Source: Pelosinus baikalensis (GTDB lineage: Bacteria > Bacillota > Negativicutes > DSM-13327). From it: DNA of 64,000 nt. The notes under the pieces are model-generated. The model saw nothing but the letters and a program-made list of their open reading frames with translations. It was not told the DNA's origin and searched no databases. The stretch is taken from NCBI RefSeq assembly GCF_020819555.1, contig NZ_JAJHJB010000002.1, positions 186,001 through 250,000 on the forward strand, in the 5' to 3' direction. A program made the translations under genes and the position numbers. This document shows positions 1 to 8,304 of this stretch, one piece after another; positions within the stretch are counted from its first letter, which is position 1, and each line of letters starts with the position of its first letter.

Positions 1-349
1 ATGTTTGCGCATTTATAACCTGCGAATCACCAATCACAGTTACACGATCAGGAATGATCCACATAACTCTTGTTAAATCAATCCCCGCTGCCGCCAATCG
101 CATATTGATGACTTCTTTGGTTAACACAAAACTGCTGCCCGGAACAGGTGCATCACCCATTTTCACTTGGCGCAGTTTTTGATTATTTTCCTCGTCATCC
201 CCACTGATCGTAGCTACTTGTCCAAGGCTGATGGTTGCGCCATTCACTCTAACCTGCTCATCAATGACAACCCTAGTGCCCTCAGCAAAAGCTGAACTGA
301 TAAATAAGCAAATTTGGAATAAGATAAGTAAACACACTCTCTTACTCAT
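1..349 (-). CDS. flgA: Flagellar P-ring formation chaperone FlgA, N-terminal part (cut by window edge)
   Basis: The reading frame opens at an ATG at 349 behind an AGGTGA ribosome site and runs off the left edge after 116 residues. It begins with a hydrophobic signal peptide ending near SSAFA and continues with a beta-rich stretch (VVIDEQVRVNGATISLGQVA) typical of FlgA. FlgA is a periplasmic chaperone for assembling the P ring around the flagellar rod, so its presence implies an outer membrane. It starts 9 bp after the flgG stop and is probably co-transcribed with it. The C-terminal SAF-like domain is not in the window. The family call rests on the N-terminus and on context. Confidence 0.8.
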   Translation of the reverse strand, partial: MSKRVCLLILFQICLFISSAFAEGTRVVIDEQVRVNGATISLGQVATISGDDEENNQKLRQVKMGDAPVPGSSFVLTKEVINMRLAAAGIDLTRVMWIIPDRVTVIGDSQVINAQT

Positions 350-358
350 TGCTTTCAC

Positions 359-1147
359 CTAACGTTTCAAGTTAGCAGCTTGTTCCAGCATAGTATCGGA
401 TGTAGTAATGGCCTTTGAATTAATTTCATAAGCCCTCTGCGCTACAATCATATTCACCATTTCTTCTACAACTTGAACATTAGACATTTCTAAATATTTT
501 TGCATAATTGTGCCTGTTCCATCCACCCCGGGATCACTGGCAACTGGAGTTCCTGAAGCTGCAGTCTCTTTTAGTAGGTTATGTCCAGCGCTATCTAGAC
601 CTGCAGGATTTACAAATTTAACAAGCTGTATTTGTCCTAATTCTTGCGATGCAGTCTGACCTGCTAACTTAGCTGAAACGCGACCATCAGACGATATTGC
701 AATATTAGAGGAACCTTCTGGGATGGTGATGGCTGGCTCTAGGGGATACCCTTCTGAGTTAACAATTCTGCCTTGCTCATCGCGCTTAAACGCACCATCA
801 CGAGTATAGTTAATCGTTCCATCAGACATAGTGATTTGAAAGAAGCCATCTCCTTCGATAGTCATGTCAAGATCATTACCAGTTGATTGAGTCGGACCTT
901 GGGTATAAATTTTTTGAGTAGCTACCTGACGAACACCGCTCCCCAATTGAATTCCCGTAGGCAGCTGGGTATCGGCACCCGTCGCCGTTCCTGACTGCCG
1001 TATAGTTTGATACATTAAATCTTCAAAATCTGAGCGACTCTTTTTAAATCCTGTCGTATTAACATTTGCCAAGTTATTGGAAACCACATCAATGTTCGCC
1101 TGTTGGGCAACCATTCCTGACGCAGCAGTCCATAATGATCTCATCAT
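359..1147 (-). CDS. flgG: Flagellar distal rod protein FlgG
   Basis: The protein has 262 residues, the usual length for FlgG, the distal rod subunit of the flagellar basal body. The N-terminus carries the rod/hook signature (SLWTAASGMVAQQANIDVVS, then NNLANVNTTGFK) at residues 4-36. The C-terminus has the matching helical motif with YLEMSNVQVVEEMVNMIVAQ, which coils with the N-terminus in the assembled rod. It follows flgF with a 184-bp gap and precedes flgA. This pair corresponds to flhO-flhP of Bacillus. The start is MM; either Met is possible. Confidence 0.93.
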   Translation of the reverse strand: MMRSLWTAASGMVAQQANIDVVSNNLANVNTTGFKKSRSDFEDLMYQTIRQSGTATGADTQLPTGIQLGSGVRQVATQKIYTQGPTQSTGNDLDMTIEGDGFFQITMSDGTINYTRDGAFKRDEQGRIVNSEGYPLEPAITIPEGSSNIAISSDGRVSAKLAGQTASQELGQIQLVKFVNPAGLDSAGHNLLKETAASGTPVASDPGVDGTGTIMQKYLEMSNVQVVEEMVNMIVAQRAYEINSKAITTSDTMLEQAANLKR

Positions 1148-1331
1148 AGTCTAAAAATCCTCCCTAATCACATGAAATATATTGCTAAAAACCTTACCCG
1201 ATATCAAACTTAATTGTAAAACATAAACATTAACTCCACATATGTATACTAAATTATAACAGTAGGACCTTAACTAATCCTACTTATAATATCGCCACAA
1301 TAGAGCAAAATCTTAAATAAAAAATAAAGTT

Positions 1332-2075
1332 TTATAGTTTTGCGATATCATTGGCAGCCTTTCCCAATAAATCATCATGAGAACGTACTACTTTAGCATT
1401 TATTTCATAGGAACGATAATTAGTAATCAAATTCACCATTTCCCCAACAACATTCACGTTAGACATTTCTAAGGCTCCTTGTATTACACTACCAGTTGCT
1501 GGCTGTGCTTGTGCACCTTGGGCTGCAGCAAACAGACTCGATCCTTCCTTGGAAATCTGTTTTTCATCAGCAAATTCTTCCATTCTTAGCTGTCCTACTA
1601 CCTCATTATCAACAATTACGCGACCATTTTCGTCAACCGACATTTTATTGCCATCGATCGTAATCGGACCATTTTCTCCTAATACCTGATATCCATCACT
1701 TGTAACTAATTGGTTTCGTGTGCTTTTTGCAAAAGTACCGTTACGTGTATATCGCAATCCCTGAGGAGTTTGCACGGCAAAAAAACCTCTTCCTTCAATT
1801 GCTAAGTCAAAGGCATTCCCCGTAGTTCTTATAGAACCGCCAGTATGCATCGTTGCCACTTCATCCACTAACACCCCAGTTCCCATACCACCAATAACAG
1901 GAGCTTCCTCGCCATCATTAACGCGAGAAATTAAAATGTTAGCAAAATCTTTAGTAACAGCCACATCCTTTTTAAATCCAGCAGTATTAGCATTTGCTAA
2001 ATTATTGGAGGTAACATCAATACGTTCTGCCTCTGCAAGCATACCAGAAGCAGCTGTATATAAACCGCGAATCAT
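1332..2075 (-). CDS. flgF: Flagellar proximal rod protein FlgF
   Basis: The ATG at 2075 (MIRGLYTAASGML) is chosen because it lies behind a GGGAG ribosome site; an upstream in-frame start at 2117 would add 14 residues unlike the family. The 247-residue product has the rod-protein N-terminal motif (NNLANANTAGFKKD) and C-terminal motif (ALEMSNVNVVGEMVNLITNY). It is a paralogue of the downstream flgG, and being shorter and first in order I call it FlgF (Bacillus FlhO equivalent). It sits 49 bp after mbl, so the cell-shape and flagellar rod genes are probably one transcript. Confidence 0.88.
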   Translation of the reverse strand: MIRGLYTAASGMLAEAERIDVTSNNLANANTAGFKKDVAVTKDFANILISRVNDGEEAPVIGGMGTGVLVDEVATMHTGGSIRTTGNAFDLAIEGRGFFAVQTPQGLRYTRNGTFAKSTRNQLVTSDGYQVLGENGPITIDGNKMSVDENGRVIVDNEVVGQLRMEEFADEKQISKEGSSLFAAAQGAQAQPATGSVIQGALEMSNVNVVGEMVNLITNYRSYEINAKVVRSHDDLLGKAANDIAKL

Positions 2076-2124
2076 GTAATCACTCCCTTTTTCATTCTCA
2101 AAAATTTTTACGAGCACCGCTTCA

Positions 2125-3153
2125 TTAGGCGATACTGCCTCTTTTTAATGTTGTCAGACTATCTTCTAACGTGCCTAATGAATCCAAGGCTTTTCCTGTA
2201 CCTAATGCCACGCAAGAAAGGGGATCTTCTGCTAAATAGGTAGGAATACCAGTCTCTTGCTGAATCAACTTGTCCAAACCATAAAGCATCGAACCACCGC
2301 CAGTCATGACAATGCCCCGATCCATAATGTCAGATGACAATTCAGGAGGAGTGATTTCCAGTACCGTTTTCACCCGTTGAACAATCAAGGACACAGACTC
2401 ATTTAATGCATCGAAGGTTTCAGCTGATGTAATACGTAATGTTTTCGGCAAGCCAGAGACTAAATCCCGTCCGCGAATTTCCATACTTTCATTACGTCCT
2501 GAGACCAATGCTGTACCAGTGGTAACTTTGATCTGTTCCGCAGTGCGCTCACCAATCATCACGTTATATTCTCGTTTCACATAACGCACTAAAGCCTCAT
2601 CGAACTTATCTCCGCCAATTCGCAATGATTCACTCACTACAATACCGCCCAAACTTAATACTGCTACATCCGTCGTGCCGCCGCCAATATCAACCACCAT
2701 AGAACCAAATGGTTCTGAAATATCTAATCCTGCACCAAGAGCTGCAGCTAAGGGTTCTTCAATCAAATAGGTCTTTTTAGCACCAGCCTGCACTGCAGCC
2801 TCTAGTACTGCCCGTTTTTCAACTGTTGTGACACCGGAAGGTATACAAACCATGATGCGAGGTTTAAAAAAGAAGTTCTTGGGAACGACTTTGCTAATAA
2901 AATGACGCAGCATGCTTTCCGTTGTATCATAATCTGCAATGACGCCTTCTCGTAGTGGCCTAATGGCAATAATGTTGCCGGGAGTTCTTCCAAGCATTCG
3001 ACGCGCCTCTTCTCCTACGGCCAATACTGTATTGGAATCACGATCGATCGCCACTACTGATGGCTCTCGCAATACAATCCCCTTACCCTTTATGTACACC
3101 AAAACGTTGGCAGTCCCTAGATCTACACCAATGTCCATTGACATTCCAAACAT
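2125..3153 (-). CDS. mbl: Rod-shape determining actin homologue MreB/Mbl
   Basis: This 342-residue protein has the actin-fold nucleotide-binding segments in order: phosphate 1 (DIGVDLGTANVLVY, residues 7-20), phosphate 2 (VVDIGGGTTDVAVLSLGG, near 155) and the adenosine motif (GIVMTGGGSMLYGLD, near 280). MreB-type proteins form membrane-bound filaments that guide lateral cell-wall synthesis. Its position between spoIIID and the flagellar rod genes matches mbl of Bacillus, so Mbl is the better name than MreB. The start at 3153 has a strong GGAG-AGGGGATT site upstream. Confidence 0.93.
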   Translation of the reverse strand: MFGMSMDIGVDLGTANVLVYIKGKGIVLREPSVVAIDRDSNTVLAVGEEARRMLGRTPGNIIAIRPLREGVIADYDTTESMLRHFISKVVPKNFFFKPRIMVCIPSGVTTVEKRAVLEAAVQAGAKKTYLIEEPLAAALGAGLDISEPFGSMVVDIGGGTTDVAVLSLGGIVVSESLRIGGDKFDEALVRYVKREYNVMIGERTAEQIKVTTGTALVSGRNESMEIRGRDLVSGLPKTLRITSAETFDALNESVSLIVQRVKTVLEITPPELSSDIMDRGIVMTGGGSMLYGLDKLIQQETGIPTYLAEDPLSCVALGTGKALDSLGTLEDSLTTLKRGSIA

Positions 3154-3202
3154 GAATAATCCCCTCTCCTACTCCTACTTGTCCATTCTTTAGTTTTTAT
3201 TT

Positions 3203-3246
3203 AAACCACAAAGACTAAGAAAATACAGCTATGCCTTTGTGGTTAA
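3203..3246. repeat. Short degenerate copy of the dispersed hairpin repeat
   Basis: AAACCACAAAG at 3203-3213 is inverted-repeated by CTTTGTGGTT ending at 3244. Both ends match the outer stem of the repeat family found at 19006, 20919, 41031, 51522 and 58304, but the middle is shortened. It lies between spoIIID and mbl. Confidence 0.6.
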
Positions 3247-3304
3247 TTAACGCCTTAAAAAACAGTTTCACTTGTTTCCATTCTACATGAATAAAAAAAA
3301 TCCT

Positions 3305-3571
3305 TTATTTTTTGCTAATTTCTCCCGCTTCCTTATATTTTTTTCGTGTGGCTTCTCCACCGCGAATATGACGTTCCGCCTTATTTTGCTCCAATATCAC
3401 CCTTACACGGTTTGCCATTTTTTTATTCACAAGCGGCAATCTTTCTATCATATCCTTATGCACCGTACTTTTACTTACTCCAAACACTATGGCTGATTGC
3501 CGCACCGTATGCTTACTCTCCAAAATGTGCTGACAAATGTCCAATACCCTTTTACGGATATAATCCTTCAT
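3305..3571 (-). CDS. spoIIID: Sporulation transcription factor SpoIIID
   Basis: The 88-residue protein matches SpoIIID in length and architecture: a helix-turn-helix at about residues 20-45 (HTVRQSAIVFGVSKSTVHKD) followed by a basic C-terminus (RHIRGGEATRKKYKE). SpoIIID is a mother-cell DNA-binding regulator that switches sigma-E genes on or off during endospore formation. It sits directly upstream of mbl, as in Bacillus. Its presence with spoIID and a spoIIQ-like gene shows the organism sporulates or did so recently. Confidence 0.95.
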   Translation of the reverse strand: MKDYIRKRVLDICQHILESKHTVRQSAIVFGVSKSTVHKDMIERLPLVNKKMANRVRVILEQNKAERHIRGGEATRKKYKEAGEISKK

Positions 3572-3626
3572 AACCTTTCTGCCCCCTCACCCTTGCTTTG
3601 CTAACATATATATATGCGGACAAAAT

Positions 3627-3652
3627 AAAAAAAAGCACTACTGTGCTTTTTA
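3627..3652 (-). terminator. Rho-independent terminator after the spoIIQ-like gene
   Basis: AAAAGCAC / GTGCTTTT stem with a 4-nt loop (ACTA on the plus strand); on the minus strand it is followed by a T run (the A run at 3625-3634). It separates the spoIID-spoIIQ unit from spoIIID. Confidence 0.75.
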
Positions 3653-3723
3653 AAGGCTACTTTTTTATTCGCTTGTCATTTACGAACTGATACTACTGGC
3701 GTCACATTACGCCCATAAGAATC

Positions 3724-4449
3724 TTAGTCTTTGTTTATTATCAGTAAAGGATCTACATAGTCATCATTTTCTTTGATTGCTAAGTGTAAATGATCATATG
3801 GTTCGGCATCACAGCTGCCGATTTTGCCAATCTCTTGTTCTGCTCGAATAAAGTCTCCTTTTTCAACGGCAACCTTCAAAAGAGATCCATAGTACACTTG
3901 ATAATTATTATGTTTTACCACTACGGTCAATCCACTATTTGCATCTTGGAATATTTCAGTTACCTGCCCATTATGTATGGCCGATACGCTCTGTCCCTTA
4001 CGTCCCATTACATCAATTCCTGTATGATAACGCCAATCGTTATACAATGGATGTAAATACCAGCCGAACTTTACTTTTATCTCACCTTTTACTCCTAGAA
4101 AACGTTCTGAATCCCCTGTAGATAGCTGGCCTTTTGCCACTGGCGCGGATGCCGAAGCTGCTTCTTGAGGTAAATCTGCTTTCTTGTCTACGATCAATAC
4201 CCCAGTAGGAGCAGAAACTTGTTCTTCCTGATCCTGCTGGGGAATGATAACAATATTTTGCTCTTTCTTATGTATAGTTATAAACACAGCTGCTACTAAT
4301 ACACTTGCCAGCATCAACAAGCATGCACCAGTATACAGGCTTTTAAAGGGGATCTGCTCTCGATAAAAACGTCGTCTGTATAAACTTGTATTTATTTTTT
4401 TTAAATGCAGCGTGATAAAAGATAAGGCAGGAATTTTTAATTTTGACAT
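3724..4449 (-). CDS. spoIIQ: SpoIIQ-like membrane-anchored M23 (LytM) peptidase
   Basis: The 241-residue protein has a cytoplasmic N-terminus, one transmembrane segment (about 40-60), a linker rich in Ala, Gln and Glu, and a C-terminal LytM/M23 domain (about 125-235). The zinc-ligand motifs are intact: HTGID and HLHLA. In the forespore membrane SpoIIQ pairs with mother-cell SpoIIIAH to hold the engulfing membranes together. The location directly after spoIID and before spoIIID fits this role. The B. subtilis protein has lost a metal ligand, whereas this one keeps all of them, so it may still cut peptidoglycan. The start has a GAGGTG site. Confidence 0.85.
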   Translation of the reverse strand: MSKLKIPALSFITLHLKKINTSLYRRRFYREQIPFKSLYTGACLLMLASVLVAAVFITIHKKEQNIVIIPQQDQEEQVSAPTGVLIVDKKADLPQEAASASAPVAKGQLSTGDSERFLGVKGEIKVKFGWYLHPLYNDWRYHTGIDVMGRKGQSVSAIHNGQVTEIFQDANSGLTVVVKHNNYQVYYGSLLKVAVEKGDFIRAEQEIGKIGSCDAEPYDHLHLAIKENDDYVDPLLIINKD

Positions 4450-4504
4450 ACTATCACCTCATACTCAGTATGTCCGATAAAAAATTTTTTTAAACAGTCT
4501 CCTA

Positions 4505-5497
4505 TTAGTAGGCGTTTATATTCTTAAGAGCCACGCCAGTATAGTATTTCGTAATAATTTGCCGATAATCCATGCCTTCTTTCGCCATACCATTGGCTCC
4601 ATATTGGCATAAACCCACACCATGCCCATAACCGATTGTGTTGACAACGATCTTATTGTCTTTTAGCTCTACATTAAAATTATTAGAGCGCAAATCCAGT
4701 TTTTCCCTTACCTCTGCCCCAGAGAATACTTTGCTGCCAATGCGAATTTGGCCTACTCGCCCAGATTCAGTGGTATTCAAAATAGCCATAGCTCCACTGC
4801 TATTATTTTGCATAGCAGCTACGACTTGCGTTTCTGGACCTAATAGTTGTTCCACCTGAGCAAAAGAAAATTCTTTTTTATCATAATATCGGGGAGATTT
4901 ATGATCCCATGTACAGGGTACACTTTGTAAGTAAGGATAATCAAACCCCCATACCTCTTTTGCACTTGCTGTCTTTTCCCCACTGGTAGAATGATATACC
5001 GCCTGAATGAATTCCCCATTATAAGTAGCTACTTCACCACTTGTTTCCTCAACTGCCTGGCTAATTTTATCCCAGAATTTTTCATAGTTACTCCCCCAGC
5101 GTTTCTTTAGCGCCTCTTCATTTATCCATGCCTGACCTTGCTTGTAATCGGTACTCACATCAGCACCAGGCTGTTCTGCCAGGCCACTGCCGCCAAAGGC
5201 TGTCATATTTTTCACAGCATAAGTCCGCGCTGCTACTGCCTGGGCTTTCAAAGCTTCCAGTTCAAATTCAGCAGGCATTTCTGCCGCTACTACACCTTTT
5301 AAATACTCTTCTAACTTCATTTCAACGATTTTCTGCTGTTCATGAAAATAAACTTTGATGATGATATGATCGCCTTTTGCCATTTTAGCACTCCCACCCT
5401 GCCTTGGCTCTCCGTGAAAACCGCCTATCACTAGAATCGGAATAACAATCACCAACACCAGCACCAACAAAACCGTCCATGCTAGTACTTTCTTCAC
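4505..5497 (-). CDS. spoIID: Stage II sporulation protein D (peptidoglycan lytic transglycosylase)
   Basis: The 330-residue protein starts at a GTG behind GGAGGAGGGG. It has an N-terminal signal-anchor (about 5-26) and a SpoIID domain with the conserved stretch EYLKGVVAAEMPAEF, which contains the catalytic Glu of the family, followed by LKAQAVAARTYA. The C-terminal motif GYGHGVGLCQYGANGMA is also typical. SpoIID cleaves glycan strands at the septum and drives membrane migration during engulfment together with SpoIIM and SpoIIP. It is preceded by murA with a terminator between them. Confidence 0.94.
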   Translation of the reverse strand: MKKVLAWTVLLVLVLVIVIPILVIGGFHGEPRQGGSAKMAKGDHIIIKVYFHEQQKIVEMKLEEYLKGVVAAEMPAEFELEALKAQAVAARTYAVKNMTAFGGSGLAEQPGADVSTDYKQGQAWINEEALKKRWGSNYEKFWDKISQAVEETSGEVATYNGEFIQAVYHSTSGEKTASAKEVWGFDYPYLQSVPCTWDHKSPRYYDKKEFSFAQVEQLLGPETQVVAAMQNNSSGAMAILNTTESGRVGQIRIGSKVFSGAEVREKLDLRSNNFNVELKDNKIVVNTIGYGHGVGLCQYGANGMAKEGMDYRQIITKYYTGVALKNINAY

Positions 5498-5623
5498 ACA
5501 TGCCCCTCCTCCTGCTCTACATAAGTACTACATCCTATGCCAAGCCTGGGGTAAGTATGACTGGGAACCAAATCATTAACGCATCCTTGGGAACAAGAAT
5601 ATGGAGAATTAAAAGTTTTTTCT

Positions 5624-5658
5624 AAAAAAACTGGCAAGACAATGTCTCACCAGTTTTA
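5624..5658 (-). terminator. Rho-independent terminator after murA
   Basis: AAACTGG and CCAGTTT pair around GACATTGTC; on the minus strand the stem is followed by a run of T. It ends 12 bp past the murA stop. Confidence 0.85.
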
Positions 5659-5669
5659 AATTTGTTTAT

Positions 5670-6947
5670 TTATTTTTTAGGTTCTGCTGTACCAACACGT
5701 TTGATATCGGCGCCAACACCGCATAATTTTTCTACTAGACCATCGTAGCCACGGTCAATGTGATGAAGATATCCCACTTCTGTTTCCCCCTCAGCCACTA
5801 AACCTGCTAATACTAAAGCAGCTCCGGCTCTAAGGTCTGTCGCTTTCACTGGACAGCCAGTTAATGCCGCTACTCCCTCGACTACTGCACTTCGCCCATC
5901 AATTTTGATATTGGCCCCCATGCGTTTTAGTTCATCTACATGCATAAAACGATTCTCAAATACAGTTTCACTCACTACGCTTGTCCCTTGAGATACTGTC
6001 GTCATTGCCATAAATTGAGCTTGCATGTCTGTAGGAAAACCAGGATATGGCAAGGTTTTGATATCAATGGCTCGCAGCTTGCCATCACTTTTAACGCGTA
6101 TACCATTTATATCTTCTTCAATGGTTACACCAGCTTCCTTTAATTTCGCAATCACTGGCTTCAAATGTTCAGGTAAAGCATTCTCAACATATAAGTCACC
6201 ACCAGTCATGGCTGCTGCTACCATATAAGTACCAGCTTCGATACGATCAGGAATAACTTCATAGGTTTTGCCGGTTAATTCAGGTACACCTTCAATCTTG
6301 ATTACATTTGTACCAGCACCACGAATACGTGCACCCATGGTATTTAGATAATTAGCCAAATCAACAATTTCTGGTTCTTGGGCAGGATTTTCTAAAATAG
6401 TCTGCCCTTTCGCCATACTGGCTGCCATCATAATATTTTCGGTAGCACCAACGCTAGGAAAATCCAAATAAATTCTAGCACCAATTAAGCCGTTAGGTGC
6501 TGTGGCTTCAATATAACCATGCCCAATATCAATTTTAGCTCCTAAGGCTTCTAATCCTTTTAGATGCAAATCAATTGGACGTGTACCTATTGCACAACCA
6601 CCAGGCTGAGAGATTTTAGTATGCCCATAACGAGCCAACAGTGGACCCATAATCGTAAAAGAAGCACGCATTTTTCGCACCAATTCATAAGGTGCTTCAC
6701 AACTGCTAATAATTGTACTATCTACAAACATCGTTTGTTCTGCTTTATTATACTGCGTTGCTACCCCTAAGTGCTTAAGCACTTGGGTAAAAGTACGCAC
6801 GTCTTCCAAATCAGGTATGCCTTCAAGAGTGCTTGGTGATGTCCCAAGTAATGTTGCCGCTATAAGGGGCAGCACTGCATTCTTTGCTCCACTAATTTTA
6901 ATGGTTCCGTATAATTTGTTACCTCCGCGGATAACTAATTTCTCCAT
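5670..6947 (-). CDS. murA: UDP-N-acetylglucosamine 1-carboxyvinyltransferase MurA
   Basis: MurA transfers enolpyruvate from PEP to UDP-GlcNAc, the first committed step of peptidoglycan synthesis, in the cytoplasm. The ATG at 6947 (MEKLVIRGG) is preferred over one 24 bp upstream because GGGAGG lies between them. The 425-residue product shows Lys22-Asn23 of the UDP-sugar site (GAKNAVLP) and the PEP-binding Cys118 in PGGCAIGTRPIDLH, the residue alkylated by fosfomycin in MurA proteins. It lies between ywmB and spoIID as in Bacillus, where the equivalent gene is murAA. Confidence 0.96.
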   Translation of the reverse strand: MEKLVIRGGNKLYGTIKISGAKNAVLPLIAATLLGTSPSTLEGIPDLEDVRTFTQVLKHLGVATQYNKAEQTMFVDSTIISSCEAPYELVRKMRASFTIMGPLLARYGHTKISQPGGCAIGTRPIDLHLKGLEALGAKIDIGHGYIEATAPNGLIGARIYLDFPSVGATENIMMAASMAKGQTILENPAQEPEIVDLANYLNTMGARIRGAGTNVIKIEGVPELTGKTYEVIPDRIEAGTYMVAAAMTGGDLYVENALPEHLKPVIAKLKEAGVTIEEDINGIRVKSDGKLRAIDIKTLPYPGFPTDMQAQFMAMTTVSQGTSVVSETVFENRFMHVDELKRMGANIKIDGRSAVVEGVAALTGCPVKATDLRAGAALVLAGLVAEGETEVGYLHHIDRGYDGLVEKLCGVGADIKRVGTAEPKK

Positions 6948-7009
6948 AAGGTTATATCCTCCCAAAAACACTACTAAAATAGATTGTAGAAAAAGTTCAA
7001 TTTCACAAA

Positions 7010-7765
7010 TTAGTATTCCCGAGTAATAATCGGCGACCCGACAATCACATAGGTACGATTATCATACTGACTATAGCGAATTGCAATATTTATATTGATT
7101 TTTTTGCCGCCAACTTGCAGATACTCCTGAATTGCAGAAGAAAAACCAGTAACACTTACATACTGTTCTTGCTGGAGTTGATCAACAATGGCACCATCGA
7201 TTGCCAAGAAAGCACTTTTTAAGATACTCTCTGACTCTCCATCCATTAGTTTACCATCAAGCCAGCCAATCAAGCAAGTGCTAATCCTTGGTGAATCACC
7301 AAATTTTTTTACAATCCTATTTATTTTTTCTTGTAAGAGGATAATAGAGGTATATTCTTTGGTCAATAACTCCATATTAATCACTAGATATGCTTCTTCT
7401 CTTGCGCTATTTTTCTGGTTGGGAACAACTTGAGCCATTACAACAACATGATCGCCGGATCTAATGCGCTCCGCCTTTACAATCCGATTTTTATTTCTTT
7501 GCTGATGAATTATCTCATCGCTTTTAGAGTCCATTGCTAATTGCTCCATAACTTGCACTACTACCGTTTGCAATTCCTCATCGCTGTAATGATCTTGCGG
7601 CAATTTCACCCATGCATTTATGCTGTATTCCTCCAATTGTGCGCCAGTTGCTTTCATGGCGGCAGGTAATGGTTCTGACGAGGCAGCAGGCGCATATCCT
7701 ATGGCAGCAAATAAGACTAGCAATAAACATCCGATTATTACTCCCAATCTAAAAATAGTATTCAT
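7010..7765 (-). CDS. ywmB: YwmB-like secreted protein (DUF1779 family)
   Basis: The 251-residue product has an N-terminal signal or anchor segment (about residues 6-28) and no recognisable enzyme motif. Length, signal sequence and place between the atp operon and murA match the YwmB family, whose function is unknown. The start at 7765 (second Met) is preferred: AAAGG lies 9 nt before it, whereas the upstream ATG at 7774 touches the ribosome site. The family assignment is partly from synteny. Confidence 0.65.
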   Translation of the reverse strand: MNTIFRLGVIIGCLLLVLFAAIGYAPAASSEPLPAAMKATGAQLEEYSINAWVKLPQDHYSDEELQTVVVQVMEQLAMDSKSDEIIHQQRNKNRIVKAERIRSGDHVVVMAQVVPNQKNSAREEAYLVINMELLTKEYTSIILLQEKINRIVKKFGDSPRISTCLIGWLDGKLMDGESESILKSAFLAIDGAIVDQLQQEQYVSVTGFSSAIQEYLQVGGKKININIAIRYSQYDNRTYVIVGSPIITREY

Positions 7766-7837
7766 TCTTCCCATCCTTTAAAAGCAGGTTATCTTTTACT
7801 CTATATGCCTATTCTTGCCACTTGTTCGATGGGATAT

Positions 7838-7882
7838 ACAAAAAGCAGACTGAGTATCATTCACTACCCAGTCTGCTTTTTG
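7838..7882. terminator. Terminator at the end of the atp operon
   Basis: ACAAAAAGCAGACTG and CAGTCTGCTTTTTGT form a 15-bp stem with A/T runs on both sides, 9 bp beyond the atpC stop. It can work on both strands. Confidence 0.85.
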
Positions 7883-7890
7883 TATTTGAT

Positions 7891-8301
7891 TTACATTTTA
7901 TGTTTATTATGCTCTGCAACCCGCAAGCGAACCATAGCTCTTTTGAGGGCGACTTCCGCTCTAGCAACATCTGAGTTACTATCACGCAAACGACTCTCCG
8001 CACGTGCTTTGGCCGTTTCGGCCCGCTCAACATCAATTTCCTCTGGAAGCTCCGCACAATTTGCTAATATCGTAATTTTTTCAGGCTGCACCTCAATAAA
8101 GCCACCACACATGGATATTGGTATCTCTTCACCATCTGTAATGATGCGAAGAGGCCAGATCGCCAATGCAGCAATCAGGGGAGCATGCCCTGGAAGAATA
8201 CCAACATCCCCAGCTGTCGTCCGAGCAATCACCATACTAACCTCAGCAGAAAAAGCCATTTTCTCTGGGGTAACAATATCCAGCCGAATTGTTTTCGCCA
8301 T
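7891..8301 (-). CDS. atpC: ATP synthase F1 epsilon subunit
   Basis: The 136-residue protein has the epsilon beta-sandwich (LDIVTPEKMAFSAEVSMVIA, then GDVGILPGHAPLIAAL) and the two-helix C-terminal domain (DVERAETAKARAESRL) that can inhibit ATP hydrolysis. It is the last gene of the operon, 3 bp after atpD, and is followed by a terminator. Confidence 0.96.
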   Translation of the reverse strand: MAKTIRLDIVTPEKMAFSAEVSMVIARTTAGDVGILPGHAPLIAALAIWPLRIITDGEEIPISMCGGFIEVQPEKITILANCAELPEEIDVERAETAKARAESRLRDSNSDVARAEVALKRAMVRLRVAEHNKHKM

Positions 8302-8304
8302 TTA

